Positions 1-10,179 of a DNA stretch of 64,000 nucleotides are shown here, in pieces. The notes beneath the pieces are model-generated. The model worked only from the letters and a program-made list of their open reading frames with translations. It did not search any database and had not been told where the DNA came from. The translations under genes and the position numbers were made by a program. Positions within the stretch are counted from its first letter, which is position 1, and every line of letters starts with the position of its first letter. The stretch covers positions 1-64,000 of the forward strand of contig NZ_BJEA01000004.1 in the NCBI RefSeq assembly GCF_005405425.1, read 5' to 3'. The DNA is from Lactiplantibacillus modestisalitolerans (GTDB taxonomy: Bacteria > Bacillota > Bacilli > Lactobacillales > Lactobacillaceae).

Positions 1-79
1 AAATCGATGCCCGCAGTGTTCCAGCCACCCGGTTACACCCGCTGCTGGCGGCAATTTCAACACCAATTGGTACAGAATC
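1..79 (+). repeat. MITE copy A, right end (cut by window edge)
   Basis: This is the right-hand part of an interspersed repeat found five more times in the window. It holds the conserved right arm of the internal hairpin (GGTTACACCCGCTGCTGGC at 32-50) and a right terminus containing AACACCAATTGGTA. The left part lies outside the window. It sits just beyond the 3' end of the minus-strand CorA-like gene. No separate terminator is visible between them, so the repeat may also end that transcript (inference). Confidence 0.85.
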
Positions 80-110
80 TAATTTTCCACATAGTGAATC
101 CGGGCTGTGA

Positions 111-1019
111 CTACCGCCGAAATGAGTTTCGCCGCAGTAGCCAAATGGTCAGGGCGCAGAGCCCAATCGCAATTACGACCGTAATTTCCCAGCCGAACGG
201 ATTTTTCATGAATGGAAGGGCCACGTTTTGACCGAAGAACCCAAAGACGATGTTCGGAATCGTGAGAACGATTGAGAAGACGGTTAATAGCCACATCGTG
301 TTGTTCAGGTTATTATCCAAAATGTTGGAATAGGCGTTGGAAACGCGGGCGATAATGTCCGACGCGATGTTGGCCATGTCGAGCCCTTGTTGGGCTTCAA
401 CGATAATGTCGTCGAGGCGTTCTTTTTGGGTCGTTGAAAATTTAATCGGGCCAAAGCGCTTTAACGATTGTAATAAATCGTTGTTGCTCTTTAGCGAGGT
501 TAAAAAGTAAACGAGCGTCGTTTCTAATTCCATTAATTGTAAAATGACGGACCGCTGGATCTGTTTGCGCATCTTGAGCTGGATGTTTTGGCGTTCCTCG
601 TTGATTTTATTAATAGCTGAAAAATACTGGCGCGAGAGTTTGTATAGCACCTCAAAAATGTAGTCAAACGGGTGCAGGACCTTTTCCCAGTCGGCGTCAA
701 TCGCGTCGGCGAGCATGTCCTCGACAAACATCGTGTTGTCAGTTGTAAACGTCAGTAGGGTGTGGTCAATTAGCATAAAACTAACCTGGGCCGTGTACGT
801 CCCTTCGTCTTCATCGTTCGTTACCACGTCAAAAATAATGGTTGTAATGGCACTTTTGGCGTCGTACTCCAACCGGCCCCGTTCGTGTTGGTCGGTCGCG
901 TAGCCGAGCATTTCGTCCGTGACCTGTTCCTCGTTGACCAGCTGATTATAGTCATTATCCGTATAATTATTAACCGCGACCCACCGGAAATCGTCGCTTA
1001 AGGCTTGTTCTTTTATCAT
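111..1019 (-). CDS. CorA-like divalent metal ion transporter family protein
   Basis: A 302-residue CorA/MIT-superfamily membrane protein. The long soluble N-terminal domain is rich in helices (residues about 1-235). Two C-terminal membrane segments follow (about 241-263 and 278-295), then a short basic tail, which is the family architecture. CorA proteins form pentameric channels for Mg2+ or related ions, with a GMN signature at the end of the first helix. Here the signature reads GQN (residues 263-265), so the selectivity filter is altered and substrate or direction cannot be assumed to be Mg2+ uptake. The gene lies apart from its neighbours with its own upstream space. The family call is firm; the transported ion is unknown. 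Confidence 0.85.
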   Translation of the reverse strand: MIKEQALSDDFRWVAVNNYTDNDYNQLVNEEQVTDEMLGYATDQHERGRLEYDAKSAITTIIFDVVTNDEDEGTYTAQVSFMLIDHTLLTFTTDNTMFVEDMLADAIDADWEKVLHPFDYIFEVLYKLSRQYFSAINKINEERQNIQLKMRKQIQRSVILQLMELETTLVYFLTSLKSNNDLLQSLKRFGPIKFSTTQKERLDDIIVEAQQGLDMANIASDIIARVSNAYSNILDNNLNNTMWLLTVFSIVLTIPNIVFGFFGQNVALPFMKNPFGWEITVVIAIGLCALTIWLLRRNSFRR

Positions 1020-1104
1020 TATTTTAACTTCCAGAAATTTGATTTACTTTCAATTTAACATGATTCCTAGGCGAACGTAAAGGCGGACGTCGGAAATTTC
1101 CGAG

Positions 1105-2268
1105 CTAACTAACGGTTGTTTGGCTTAACCGCTCGCACCAGAGTAAGTGCTTGCGGTTAAACAGCGCTAGTAAAAAGTCGTAACTTAAAATTAATAAGAC
1201 GAACGAAACGACCACTAAGTAGACGTCGAGGCGGTTCAGGGAGGCACTTGGTAGGTCTCCCAGCCGATCAAACAGCCAGAGGTCTAAGAAGAGTAATGGG
1301 AGACTGACGATGTAGAGGCCGCCGTAGTGAATCAGCAACTGCCACAAATGCGCCGACTGCCCGTTTTTTGCGGTTATGCGACTATTAAACAGTAGGCCGC
1401 CGATGGTTTTGCCTTTGAACCACCAAGCCGGTAGTAAGAAGAAAAGGCCGATGTCCAGTAGGTAGAGCCACCGAAAATCGCGACTGAGGGGCCATTGAAA
1501 GTGCTTGACCAGCACGAAATAACTGACGTCAAAGGCGGCAATCAGCGCCCAGTCAAAAACGAGGGCGCCAATTCGCCGCCAGGCAATCGGCTGCTGGTCG
1601 GCTTGCAGGACGGGGCTGTGATCGCGTTCCCGCCATTTGCGAGGGAGAAAACTGATGGCCAGCGCGCCACCGACACCGCCCAGCGTATTCATGAGCAAAT
1701 CGTCGACGTCAAACATCCGGTAAGCCCGCGAATAGTAACCGTACAGCCCCGTGAGTTGCGTTGTTTCAAAGAAGAGCGAAAGCGTGAAACTGGTGAGGGT
1801 AATTAACCATAACGGCCAGTGGCGCCGCCATTTTAAGTAGGCGCCAATTGGGATGAAAAAGAGCAGGTTAAAGAACGGTTGGAAAAAAGAAGACGCCTTA
1901 AACGCACTCAGCCAGGTACTACGGTCACTCAATTGAAGTGGGTTGGCTTGGCGAAATTCGTTCAGAAATAAGAAGGGGTGGAGATTATATTCGGCACCAG
2001 TCATCCGCGCAACGCTGGCCTGGGTTGGTAACGGTAGGATAATCAACAGGTACGCCGCGGCCAAGTACCAAATAAACGTGTAAGTGGCGATCACGTTTTT
2101 TTCAGTTAGTTGGTGCCGGATTTTAAGTTGGCCGGCCAGAATTAGAATGGCGGCCATGAGCGTTAGCACGGGCAACGCCAGAATTAAAATGTGAACGGGC
2201 TCAAGTAGGGCGCTCACAACGTGACTCGATAGCCCGAGTTGATAAAGTTTGGTGATTAGTTCGTGCAT
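1105..2268 (-). CDS. VanZ-like / RDD domain membrane protein
   Basis: A 387-residue polytopic membrane protein. The N-terminal half has several hydrophobic helices with the VanZ-type segment around residues 120-215 (FFNLLFFIPIGAYL, then a LTSFTLSLFFETTQL stretch and DVDDLLMNTLGG). The C-terminal third (about 230-380) resembles an RDD domain. VanZ proteins are linked to low-level teicoplanin resistance in enterococci; most chromosomal VanZ-like proteins have no proven role. The start ATG is preceded by AAAGGGGGAGTACC, a strong ribosome binding site. It is monocistronic and its function is not known. Confidence 0.75.
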   Translation of the reverse strand: MHELITKLYQLGLSSHVVSALLEPVHILILALPVLTLMAAILILAGQLKIRHQLTEKNVIATYTFIWYLAAAYLLIILPLPTQASVARMTGAEYNLHPFLFLNEFRQANPLQLSDRSTWLSAFKASSFFQPFFNLLFFIPIGAYLKWRRHWPLWLITLTSFTLSLFFETTQLTGLYGYYSRAYRMFDVDDLLMNTLGGVGGALAISFLPRKWRERDHSPVLQADQQPIAWRRIGALVFDWALIAAFDVSYFVLVKHFQWPLSRDFRWLYLLDIGLFFLLPAWWFKGKTIGGLLFNSRITAKNGQSAHLWQLLIHYGGLYIVSLPLLFLDLWLFDRLGDLPSASLNRLDVYLVVVSFVLLILSYDFLLALFNRKHLLWCERLSQTTVS

Positions 2269-2519
2269 GGTACTCCCCCTTTAAGTCGGTTATTTGGGTA
2301 ACCAATCCCAATCTGTAATTGACTATACCACTTAATGATTAAGTTTGTATTTTGAAACTAGTAAATTAGTAAAAGTTTAGAACGTTGGTGGTCACCATGG
2401 TAGCTGGGATTGGTTGGCGCCAAAAAGTGTCGCTGGGAGTGATGCGGGGAAGCGGCGACTTGCAGAAGCGGCTAAAATATGCTTGAATGATGATAAAATT
2501 ATGAGAAGGCGATGATAAA

Positions 2520-3356
2520 ATGCGAGTTGATGGACATACCCATACCGAGTTGTGCCCGCACGGTAGTGGCGAAGCCACCGAAAAAATGGTCCAGCGGGCG
2601 ATTCAATTAGGTTTTCAGCGCTACTGCATTACGGAACACGCGCCACTACCACCGGCGTTTAGTCAGCAGTACGCCGGCGACCCAACTGGGATTACGGAAG
2701 CATCGTTGCGCCTAGACCAGGTTGAACCCTACTTGGCATTGGCCGAGGATCTCCAGCGGCGTTACGCGGATCAAATCAATATTTCGGTCGGCTTCGAGGT
2801 TGACTTTTTACCAGGGCAGGTGGCTTGGACCCGCCAATTCCTAGATCAATACGGTCCGCGTACTCAGGACAACATTTTATCGGTTCACTTTATGCGGGGA
2901 GCTGACCAGCGAATCTGGGCCATTGACCTTTCAGCCGCAAATTTCATGACTGCGTTTGGGGAGTGGTTGGCAACGCCTCAGCGGGTGTTTGAAGAATATT
3001 ATCAAACCGTTTGGCAGTCCGTTAACGCTGATTTAGGGCGCTACGCCCCGCAACGAATCGGTCACATGAGCCTAGTGCGTAAGTATCAGGATGCGTGCGG
3101 GCTACAGGAACCGTTAAACGCCGGCAATTTATTATTAGTCGATCAAATTTTAAACCGACTGCATCAGCAACACCGGGAATTGGATTTGAATTTAGCGGGA
3201 CTTTACAAACCATTTTGTAATGATTTTTACCCCGGCCGTGAAATTAGCACGCGGGCGCAAAAGCTTGGTATTCCGCTGATCTACGGCTCGGACGCGCACG
3301 ATGTTGCCAGTGTGGGACGCGGTCACCATTTAATAAAAACGTTAATTAATGGTTGA
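2520..3356 (+). CDS. hisK: Histidinol-phosphatase, PHP family (HisK/HisJ type)
   Basis: A 278-residue PHP-family phosphoesterase that removes phosphate from L-histidinol phosphate, the penultimate step of histidine synthesis. The metal-binding HTHTELC motif is at residues 6-12, a second histidine cluster (SVHF) is near 121, and the C-terminal GSDAHD metal ligands are near 260. It stands immediately upstream of the his operon, on the same strand but in front of the T-box, so it is transcribed separately or reads through. The -35 box of the T-box promoter overlaps its stop codon. No HAD-type hisB phosphatase is present elsewhere in the cluster, so this gene fills that step. Confidence 0.92.
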   Translation: MRVDGHTHTELCPHGSGEATEKMVQRAIQLGFQRYCITEHAPLPPAFSQQYAGDPTGITEASLRLDQVEPYLALAEDLQRRYADQINISVGFEVDFLPGQVAWTRQFLDQYGPRTQDNILSVHFMRGADQRIWAIDLSAANFMTAFGEWLATPQRVFEEYYQTVWQSVNADLGRYAPQRIGHMSLVRKYQDACGLQEPLNAGNLLLVDQILNRLHQQHRELDLNLAGLYKPFCNDFYPGREISTRAQKLGIPLIYGSDAHDVASVGRGHHLIKTLING

Positions 3357-3381
3357 CAGGTGGCATTCAAGTCACTACAAT
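3353..3381 (+). promoter_or_regulatory. Promoter of the his T-box operon
   Basis: A -35 box TTGACA (3353-3358) and a -10 box TACAAT (3376-3381) are separated by exactly 17 bp. Transcription should begin near 3388. The -35 box overlaps the hisK stop codon, so the two transcription units abut. Confidence 0.85.
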
Positions 3382-3385
3382 GAGT

Positions 3386-3672
3386 TTTAGATTAAATGAT
3401 TCATCAAATTTTAATAAACGGTTGTGATTAGAAAAAGTAATCAGGCGTTCCTCATCCAGAGAGTCCGGGTAGCTGCGAACCGGGCGGACACGTCTGACGA
3501 ACCCACATCTATGAACTGCTGGGGTGAACTGGCTTAACTAGCTCCAGCCGAATTGGTTTCGTTATCCAAGTTGACAAGCTCAACATGAGGTCAGCGGTGT
3601 GAACCGCTGGCGAAATAAGGTGGAACCACGTGGAAACGTCCTTTTAGCAAATTGCTAAGGGGACGTTTTTTT
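3386..3672 (+). promoter_or_regulatory. T-box leader (His) of the histidine operon
   Basis: A tRNA-sensing transcription attenuator. The T-box sequence AAGGTGGAACCACG is at 3617-3630. It is followed by an intrinsic terminator with arms AACGTCC and GGGACGTT and a T-run ending at 3672. Stem I carries the AGAGAG motif near 3457. A CAC triplet followed by A at 3504-3506 sits where the specifier codon is expected, about 40 nt after AGAGAG, as in the Met T-box of this window. It should let the operon be read when uncharged tRNA-His accumulates. Confidence 0.9.
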
Positions 3673-3708
3673 GATTCAACTGCGTAAATAATTTAAGGAG
3701 GCGGTCGC

Positions 3709-4857
3709 ATGTTAAAACATTTATTACCACTCGGGACCCGCGATGAATTTGGTCGTCAGGCCCAAACTAAGCAGCAACTTATTTCGGTGATTCAGGCCCA
3801 TTTCAAGCGGCGCGGATTGACGCCGATTGCGACGCCTTTATTGGAAAACCAAGCGGTCTTTGAACCGTACCAAATGGGGAACTACCAATTGTACCGGTTA
3901 CTGGGGCCGGACGGACAGACCTTAGTGTTGCGTCCCGACCTAACGTTACCGGTGGCCCGTTTCATCAGTGCGACGAAGGTGCCGTTACCCCAAAAGTTTA
4001 GTTATATTGGGGATATCTTTCGGGTCAGCCGCCGCCTTTCCGGGTCGTATAACCAAATGACGCAAGCCGGGGTGGAATTGATCGGTTACGCGTCACTGAA
4101 AGCGGAATTGGAGTGCTTGACGATTGCTAATCAGCTCAGTAGTGAGTTGATCGACGACGCGGTTGAAATTGAGTTGGGCGATGCCCAGTTCGCGCAGCAG
4201 GTGGTGGCGAGCGTGACCAGTGATGCCGCGACCCAGCAAGCGATTTTAACGGCGTTGTTTAACAAACAAATTCCGCAGTACCAAGCGTTGATCGCCAGTT
4301 ACCGCCAGCAACCGCTCTATGATTTTCTGGTAAAGTGGCCGCGGTTGTTTGGTCAGCCCCAAGCGATTTTTGAGCAGTTGGCGCAAGCGCCGTTACCCAC
4401 CTGCGTGACAAGTACCTTGAACCGCTTGCGGCAAGTGGTGGCTTGGATGCAAACGACCATGCCGAGTCAGTCGGTGTCGATCGATTTAAGTAGTCAGGCC
4501 CCCCAGAAGTACTATACCGGCTTAACGTTTCGGGGCTTCTCGCAAGTGGGCGGTGACTACCTGTTTAGCGGGGGGCGTTACGACCGTTTGCTAACAAACT
4601 TCCAAGCCGAGGCGGAACCGGCGGTGGGGATGGGCATTAACGTTGACTTACTAACGAGTTTAGCCGCACCCACTGAGCCGGCAGCCCCGCGCCAATTAAT
4701 TTACTTTGAACCAGAACAATGGGCGACGGCCGAGGCGCGCTTAGCCCGAACACCGAACACTAGCTTGAGCCTCGCACCAACTCGGGAGCAGGCTGAGCTG
4801 GAAGCTCAACGGATGGGTGCGACTTTAGTTGATTTAACCAAGGGGGCTGAAGCATGA
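3709..4857 (+). CDS. hisZ: ATP phosphoribosyltransferase regulatory subunit HisZ
   Basis: A 382-residue histidyl-tRNA-synthetase paralogue that partners the short form of HisG and confers histidine feedback. The class-II synthetase motif regions are visible (LVLRPDLTLPVARF near residue 80, SYNQMTQAGVELIG near 110, the glycine-rich GGRYDRL near 285). The protein is shorter than HisRS and lacks its C-terminal anticodon-binding domain. The start follows AAGGAGGCGGTCGC. It is the first gene after the T-box and overlaps hisG by 4 bp (ATGA). Its presence predicts the hetero-octameric HisZ/HisG enzyme. Confidence 0.93.
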   Translation: MLKHLLPLGTRDEFGRQAQTKQQLISVIQAHFKRRGLTPIATPLLENQAVFEPYQMGNYQLYRLLGPDGQTLVLRPDLTLPVARFISATKVPLPQKFSYIGDIFRVSRRLSGSYNQMTQAGVELIGYASLKAELECLTIANQLSSELIDDAVEIELGDAQFAQQVVASVTSDAATQQAILTALFNKQIPQYQALIASYRQQPLYDFLVKWPRLFGQPQAIFEQLAQAPLPTCVTSTLNRLRQVVAWMQTTMPSQSVSIDLSSQAPQKYYTGLTFRGFSQVGGDYLFSGGRYDRLLTNFQAEAEPAVGMGINVDLLTSLAAPTEPAAPRQLIYFEPEQWATAEARLARTPNTSLSLAPTREQAELEAQRMGATLVDLTKGAEA

Positions 4858-5507
4858 CCGAACGCATTAAAATTGCTTTAACGAAGGGCCGGGTGGAACA
4901 ACAGGTGCTGCCATTGCTAGAACGGGCGGGAATTGACTGTTCACTCGTCCGCAATAAGCAGCGGCGACTGATTTTTAATTCGAAAACGCAACCCTACCAG
5001 TTCATTCTCGCCAAGGGCCCGGACGTCACGACTTTTCTGGAACGCGGTGCTGCGGATATCGGCATCGTTGGGAGCGACATTTTAGTGGAGCACCAAAGTA
5101 CCCAGTACGAACTATTAGATTTAGGCGTTGGCCGCTGCCAGTTCGTGCTTGCGTCTACGCGTACTTTTGACCCGTTCGCCCCGAAACGCAAAATTATTGG
5201 GACCAAGTACCCGTTGATTACCCAGCGTTACTTTGATCAGCGGGGCCAGGACGTTGAGATTATTAAAATTGAAGGGTCGGTTGAGCTGGCACCGTTGACC
5301 GGGCTGGCCGACGCCATCGTCGACATTACCGAAACCGGGACGACCCTGCGCGAAAACGACTTACAAATTTACGATTACTTACAACCCGTTTCAACCCGGC
5401 TGGTGGTCAACCGGATGGCTCTAAAGCAACACCAAACCGCCATCTATCAATTGGTTGACCAGTTAGCGGCCGTTGTTAACGAGCCGACTTCAAAGGAGCG
5501 TGCCTAA
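4854..5507 (+). CDS. hisG: ATP phosphoribosyltransferase, short catalytic subunit HisG
   Basis: A 217-residue enzyme for the first committed step of histidine synthesis: ATP plus PRPP gives phosphoribosyl-ATP. The length is that of the short form, which lacks the C-terminal regulatory domain and depends on HisZ, encoded just upstream. The bilobal fold is recognisable from ALTKGRV at the N-terminus, GAADIGIVGSD near residue 66 and the PRPP-binding stretch ADAIVDITETGTTLREN near 150. It is translationally coupled on both sides: its start overlaps hisZ and its TAA stop overlaps the hisD ATG by one base. Confidence 0.95.
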   Translation: MTERIKIALTKGRVEQQVLPLLERAGIDCSLVRNKQRRLIFNSKTQPYQFILAKGPDVTTFLERGAADIGIVGSDILVEHQSTQYELLDLGVGRCQFVLASTRTFDPFAPKRKIIGTKYPLITQRYFDQRGQDVEIIKIEGSVELAPLTGLADAIVDITETGTTLRENDLQIYDYLQPVSTRLVVNRMALKQHQTAIYQLVDQLAAVVNEPTSKERA

Positions 5508-6802
5508 TGAAAATTATTGAATCCGATCTAAACAGTTTGAAACGCCTAGTGCAACGTAAAACCCAGCAATTAACCGACTTAAAAGTTGAGGACGCGGTTC
5601 GTCGAATCATTACCGACGTAATTGATAATGGTGACGCGGCCCTTAAAAAGTACGAAGCTCAATTTGATAAGGTCGACTTAACCGAATTTCGGTTACCGCA
5701 AGCAACCATTGATGCGGCCTATGATCAGTTGGATCAGAAGGTCAAGGACGCGTTGCAATTAGCCAAGCGCAACATCACCAGTTTCCACGAAAAGGAACGG
5801 GCGACGGGCTTTGTGGACGCCGAGCAACCGGGCGTGCTGCGCGGCCAAAAGCTGTTACCACTCCAGCGGGTGGGACTCTACGTGCCCGGTGGGACGGCGG
5901 CCTATCCCTCGACCCTCCTCATGAGTGCGTTACCGGCGAAGATTGCCGGGGTGCAAGAAGTGGTCATGGTAACGCCACCCCAACCAGACGGGATTAACCC
6001 GGCCGTCCTAGCAGCGGCGAAGCTTGCTGGGGTGGATGCCATTTACCAAGTGGGCGGTGCCCAAGCGATTGCCGCGCTGGCTTACGGAACGGAATCGATT
6101 CCAGCCGTCGATAAAATTATCGGTCCCGGGAACGTTTTCGTTGCCACCGCGAAGAAGCAGGTCTTTGGTCAAGTGGCGATCGACATGGTTGCCGGCCCCT
6201 CTGAAATTGGCATCATTGCCGATGAGACGGCCGACCCGCGGCAGTTAGCGGCGGACCTATTGAGTCAGGCCGAACACGACCGTCGCGCCCGGCCAATTCT
6301 GATCACCACCAGTGCTAAGCTTGCCCGGGCGGTGGATGCAAACGTGACGTCGCAGTTAAAAGTGTTACCGCGGACCGCAATTGCGACCGAAGCGGTCAAT
6401 GAGAAGGGCTTCATCGCGGTGGTTCCCCAAACGCAAGACATGTTTGAACTGATGAACACGGTCGCGCCGGAACACTTGGAAGTCCAATTAGCGGAACCGA
6501 CCCAGTACTTAAACTTGATTCGCAACGCCGGCTCAGTCTTCTTAGGGAAGTACGCTTCCGAGCCGCTCGGGGACTACGTGGCGGGGCCTAACCACATTTT
6601 GCCAACGAGTGGGACGGCGCGCTTCTCATCACCGCTAGGAGTTTATGATTTTGTGAAACGGACGTCGTTTATTCAGTACACCCAGGCGGCACTTAAAAAG
6701 GAAGCAACCGCGATTACGACGCTTGCCCGGGTGGAGGGCTTGGAAGGCCACGCCCGTGCGATCGAAGCCCGGTTTGACCAGTACTATGATACGGAGGACT
6801 AA
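5507..6802 (+). CDS. hisD: Histidinol dehydrogenase
   Basis: A 431-residue zinc enzyme that performs the last two oxidations of the pathway, L-histidinol to histidine, with NAD. The length fits the family. Visible signatures are the NAD-binding [13 protein letters not shown] near residue 125, the signature region around [14 protein letters not shown] near 225, SQAEHD near 255 (zinc and substrate ligands), and [15 protein letters not shown] near 360. The start codon overlaps the hisG stop, and hisB follows after two bases. Confidence 0.96.
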   Translation: MKIIESDLNSLKRLVQRKTQQLTDLKVEDAVRRIITDVIDNGDAALKKYEAQFDKVDLTEFRLPQATIDAAYDQLDQKVKDALQLAKRNITSFHEKERATGFVDAEQPGVLRGQKLLPLQRVGLYVPGGTAAYPSTLLMSALPAKIAGVQEVVMVTPPQPDGINPAVLAAAKLAGVDAIYQVGGAQAIAALAYGTESIPAVDKIIGPGNVFVATAKKQVFGQVAIDMVAGPSEIGIIADETADPRQLAADLLSQAEHDRRARPILITTSAKLARAVDANVTSQLKVLPRTAIATEAVNEKGFIAVVPQTQDMFELMNTVAPEHLEVQLAEPTQYLNLIRNAGSVFLGKYASEPLGDYVAGPNHILPTSGTARFSSPLGVYDFVKRTSFIQYTQAALKKEATAITTLARVEGLEGHARAIEARFDQYYDTED

Positions 6803-6804
6803 TT

Positions 6805-7401
6805 ATGACAACGAAAGCACGTCAAGCAACCATTAAACGGGTGACTAAGGAAACCCAAATTGAAATTAGTTTGAATCTCGACGAACAAACCGGCATTGAA
6901 ATCGACACCGGCATCGGGTTTTTAAACCACATGTTAAACTTGTTCGCTAAGCACGGCCGCTTCGGCTTGGTCGTTAAGTGTCACGGTGACTTGGACGTTG
7001 ACCCGCACCACACGACTGAAGATACTGGCATCGTGTTGGGGGAGTGCTTTAAACAGGCCCTTGGTGAAAAAGTGGGTATTGAACGCTACGGCACCGAATT
7101 TGTGCCGATGGACGAAACCCTGGGCCAAGTCAGCGTTGATTTGAGCGGCCGGTCCTACCTTGTCTTTAACGCCGAGTTGACTAACCCGCGCCTAGGCGGT
7201 CTTGATACCGAAACGGTGGAGGACTTCTTCCAAGCGGTCGCGTTTGCGGCGGAAATGAACTTACACGCCCGCATCTTGTACGGGCGCAATACCCACCACA
7301 AGGTTGAAAGCCTGTTTAAGGCCTTTGGTCGGGCAATGCGCGCCGCCGTCACCATTAACCCGGAGATTGTCGGGGTGAACTCCACGAAGGGTGTGATCTA
7401 A
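6805..7401 (+). CDS. hisB: Imidazoleglycerol-phosphate dehydratase
   Basis: A 198-residue monofunctional IGP dehydratase (Mn-dependent). It lacks the N-terminal histidinol-phosphatase domain of the enterobacterial HisB, which explains why a separate PHP phosphatase lies upstream. Metal-binding histidine clusters are clear: [12 protein letters not shown] near residue 40, DPHHTTED near 69, and the C-terminal repeat-like [15 protein letters not shown] near 152. It lies between hisD and hisH, abutting hisH. Confidence 0.96.
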   Translation: MTTKARQATIKRVTKETQIEISLNLDEQTGIEIDTGIGFLNHMLNLFAKHGRFGLVVKCHGDLDVDPHHTTEDTGIVLGECFKQALGEKVGIERYGTEFVPMDETLGQVSVDLSGRSYLVFNAELTNPRLGGLDTETVEDFFQAVAFAAEMNLHARILYGRNTHHKVESLFKAFGRAMRAAVTINPEIVGVNSTKGVI

Positions 7402-8028
7402 ATGTTTGCGATCGTTGATTATGATACTGGCAACACTTTGAATTTACAAAAGGCGTTAGCCTACCTAAACGTGCCCACGACGCTGACGGCCGACCCGGCG
7501 GTGCTGGCGAACGCGGACGCGGTCCTCTTACCGGGAGTTGGGGCGTTCGGTGCGGCGATGGCCGCGCTTGAACAACGGCAATTGGTTCAGCCGCTTCAAG
7601 CGCTCGCCCGCAGTGGCAAGCCGATGCTCGGAATTTGCCTGGGCATGCAACTTCTCTTTGAAACCGGCTTGGAATATGGTCAACACGCTGGGTTGGGGTT
7701 GCTACAAGGCCGTGTTGTGCCGTTACCGACTGACCGCGGGGTCAAGGTTCCCCAGATGGGCTGGAATCAAAATCAATTGCAGCGCGTAAACAGCCCGTTT
7801 GCGGCGATTGATCAGCAATATACCTACTTTGTCCACTCGTTTTATGCGGACTGTCCGGCTGAAGAAGTCGTCGCCAGTGTGCACCACGGGGTGGCGGTTC
7901 CAAGTATTGTTCAACGCGGGAACGTGGTTGGCATGCAATTTCACCCCGAAAAAAGTGGTCGGGTCGGACTAGCACAACTTGAAAGTTTTAGAAAGATGGT
8001 GGTTACAAATGATGCTTCCAGCAATTGA
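7402..8028 (+). CDS. hisH: Imidazole glycerol phosphate synthase, glutaminase subunit HisH
   Basis: A 208-residue class-I glutamine amidotransferase that supplies ammonia to HisF. The triad can be seen: the nucleophilic Cys in GICLGMQLLFE (near residue 78), and His and Glu in MQFHPEKSG (near 181). The oxyanion region PGVGAFG is near 36. The ATG follows the hisB stop directly. The 3' end overlaps the start of hisA by about 20 bp, indicating coupling. Confidence 0.95.
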   Translation: MFAIVDYDTGNTLNLQKALAYLNVPTTLTADPAVLANADAVLLPGVGAFGAAMAALEQRQLVQPLQALARSGKPMLGICLGMQLLFETGLEYGQHAGLGLLQGRVVPLPTDRGVKVPQMGWNQNQLQRVNSPFAAIDQQYTYFVHSFYADCPAEEVVASVHHGVAVPSIVQRGNVVGMQFHPEKSGRVGLAQLESFRKMVVTNDASSN

Positions 8029-8721
8029 CTTACACGCCGGGCAAAGTGTCCGGCTCTATCAGGGCGACTTTGAGCAGGCGACCCTGATCAACGCCGATCC
8101 GGTCGCGCAGGCCCGCCAAATTAATGCGGCCGGGTTACACCAACTTCACTTGGTGGACCTTGACGGGGCCAAGGCCGGGCAACCGCAAAACCTAGCAACG
8201 GTGATGGCAATCCGGGCCGCCTTTGACGGTTTGATTGAAGTGGGGGGCGGTATTCGGACTTACGAGCAGGCGCGCCAGTACCTGCAGCTTGGAATTGACC
8301 GCTTGATTTTAGGGTCAATCGCACTCACGCAACCAGCCCTGGTCCAACAATTATTAGCCACCTACGGCCCGGAAAAAATCGTGGTTGGGATTGATGGTAG
8401 TGACGGCCGGGTCGCGATTAACGGCTGGCTTGATCAGTCACAAACGAAGATGAGCCACTTGATCGCCGCGATGAGTCGGGCCGGGGCCCGGCACTTCATC
8501 GTGACGGACGTCGCTAAGGACGGTACCTTGCAGGGACCCAGCCTGGGGCTATACGCCCAGTTAAAGGCGCAACTGCCCCAAGTTAATTTAATTGCGAGTG
8601 GGGGCGTCCGGGACTTAGCCGACGTTCAAGCGTTACAGGCGCTGGGGTTGCCGGACGTGATTGTTGGCAAGGCCCTGGCAGCTAAAACGATTAGCTTAAC
8701 GGAACTAGCGGGGGTGGATGC

Positions 8722-8728
<7 letters not shown>
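8009..8728 (+). CDS. hisA: ProFAR isomerase HisA
   Basis: A (beta/alpha)8 barrel isomerase that opens the ribose ring of ProFAR to PRFAR. I place the start at the tandem ATG at 8009/8012 ([12 protein letters not shown]), preceded by AAGATGGTGG, rather than at an upstream in-frame ATG at 7979, because the family begins with the MLPAIDL strand. The protein is then about 239 residues. The catalytic Asp is in the first strand (AIDL) and the second in [14 protein letters not shown] (near 168). Phosphate-binding glycines are in EVGGGIRT and IASGGV. It overlaps hisH and also hisF (ATG inside its end). Confidence 0.95.
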
Positions 8729-9476
<748 letters not shown>

Positions 9477-9480
<4 letters not shown>

Positions 9481-9797
9481 AACCAGATTTTGAAAAGGGG
9501 AACGGTCTGGTCACGACCGTGATTACCGATGCGGACACCAAGGACGTCCTGATGGTGGCCTGGATGAACGCTGAAAGCTATGCAAAAACGCTGGCTAGTG
9601 GTCAAACCTGGTTTTGGTCGCGGTCCCGGCAAGAATTGTGGCATAAGGGTGCGACTAGCGGGCACACGCAGGACGTGGTCAGCGTGACGCTTGACTGCGA
9701 TGCGGATACGCTCCTAATTGCGGTGCACCCGCACGGACCAGCCTGTCATACGGGCCACCAGAGCTGCTTTTTTAACCCGGTCCAACGGGTGCGGTAA
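9477..9797 (+). CDS. hisI: Phosphoribosyl-AMP cyclohydrolase
   Basis: A 106-residue zinc/magnesium enzyme that opens the adenine ring of PR-AMP. Hallmarks are [11 protein letters not shown] near residue 24, the [20 protein letters not shown] segment, the metal ligand run LDCDADTLL near 77, and [12 protein letters not shown] with zinc cysteines near 93. It is a stand-alone HisI, with HisE encoded separately downstream, unlike the fused HisIE of enterobacteria. It overlaps hisF by 4 bp. Confidence 0.96.
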
Positions 9798-9846
9798 GGT
9801 ATCTTTTTAATCACGATATTAATATAGAAGAAAGTTGGTTATAACT

Positions 9847-10167
9847 ATGCAAAATATGGAAGAATTATATCAAATGATCGCCGAACGGCAAAAGAATCCC
9901 AAGGCCGGTTCATATACTGACTACCTGTTTACGAAGGGCTTAGATAAGATTTTGAAGAAGGTTGGCGAGGAATCGACCGAAGTGATCGTGGCGGCTAAGA
10001 ATCCCGGCGACGACGAGCTCGTGTATGAGACGGCAGATTTGTTATACCACCTATTAGTGTTACTTGTTGAACGCGGGGTCAGCTTTGATCAAATCAAGAC
10101 GGAATTGGCCAAGCGTGAAGGCAAGATGAGTGATTACAAGGATCGGCCCGAAATCGACAACCTATAG
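9847..10167 (+). CDS. hisE: Phosphoribosyl-ATP pyrophosphohydrolase
   Basis: A roughly 106-residue all-helical MazG-like NTP pyrophosphatase catalysing PR-ATP to PR-AMP. The metal-binding pattern [14 protein letters not shown] near residue 37 and [13 protein letters not shown] near 60 is clear. I choose ATG 9847 (MQNMEELYQ), downstream of AGAAGAAAG, over the TTG at 9835. A 49-bp gap separates it from hisI, the largest within the operon. Confidence 0.95.
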   Translation: MQNMEELYQMIAERQKNPKAGSYTDYLFTKGLDKILKKVGEESTEVIVAAKNPGDDELVYETADLLYHLLVLLVERGVSFDQIKTELAKREGKMSDYKDRPEIDNL

Positions 10168-10179
10168 GGAGGGATGCAC

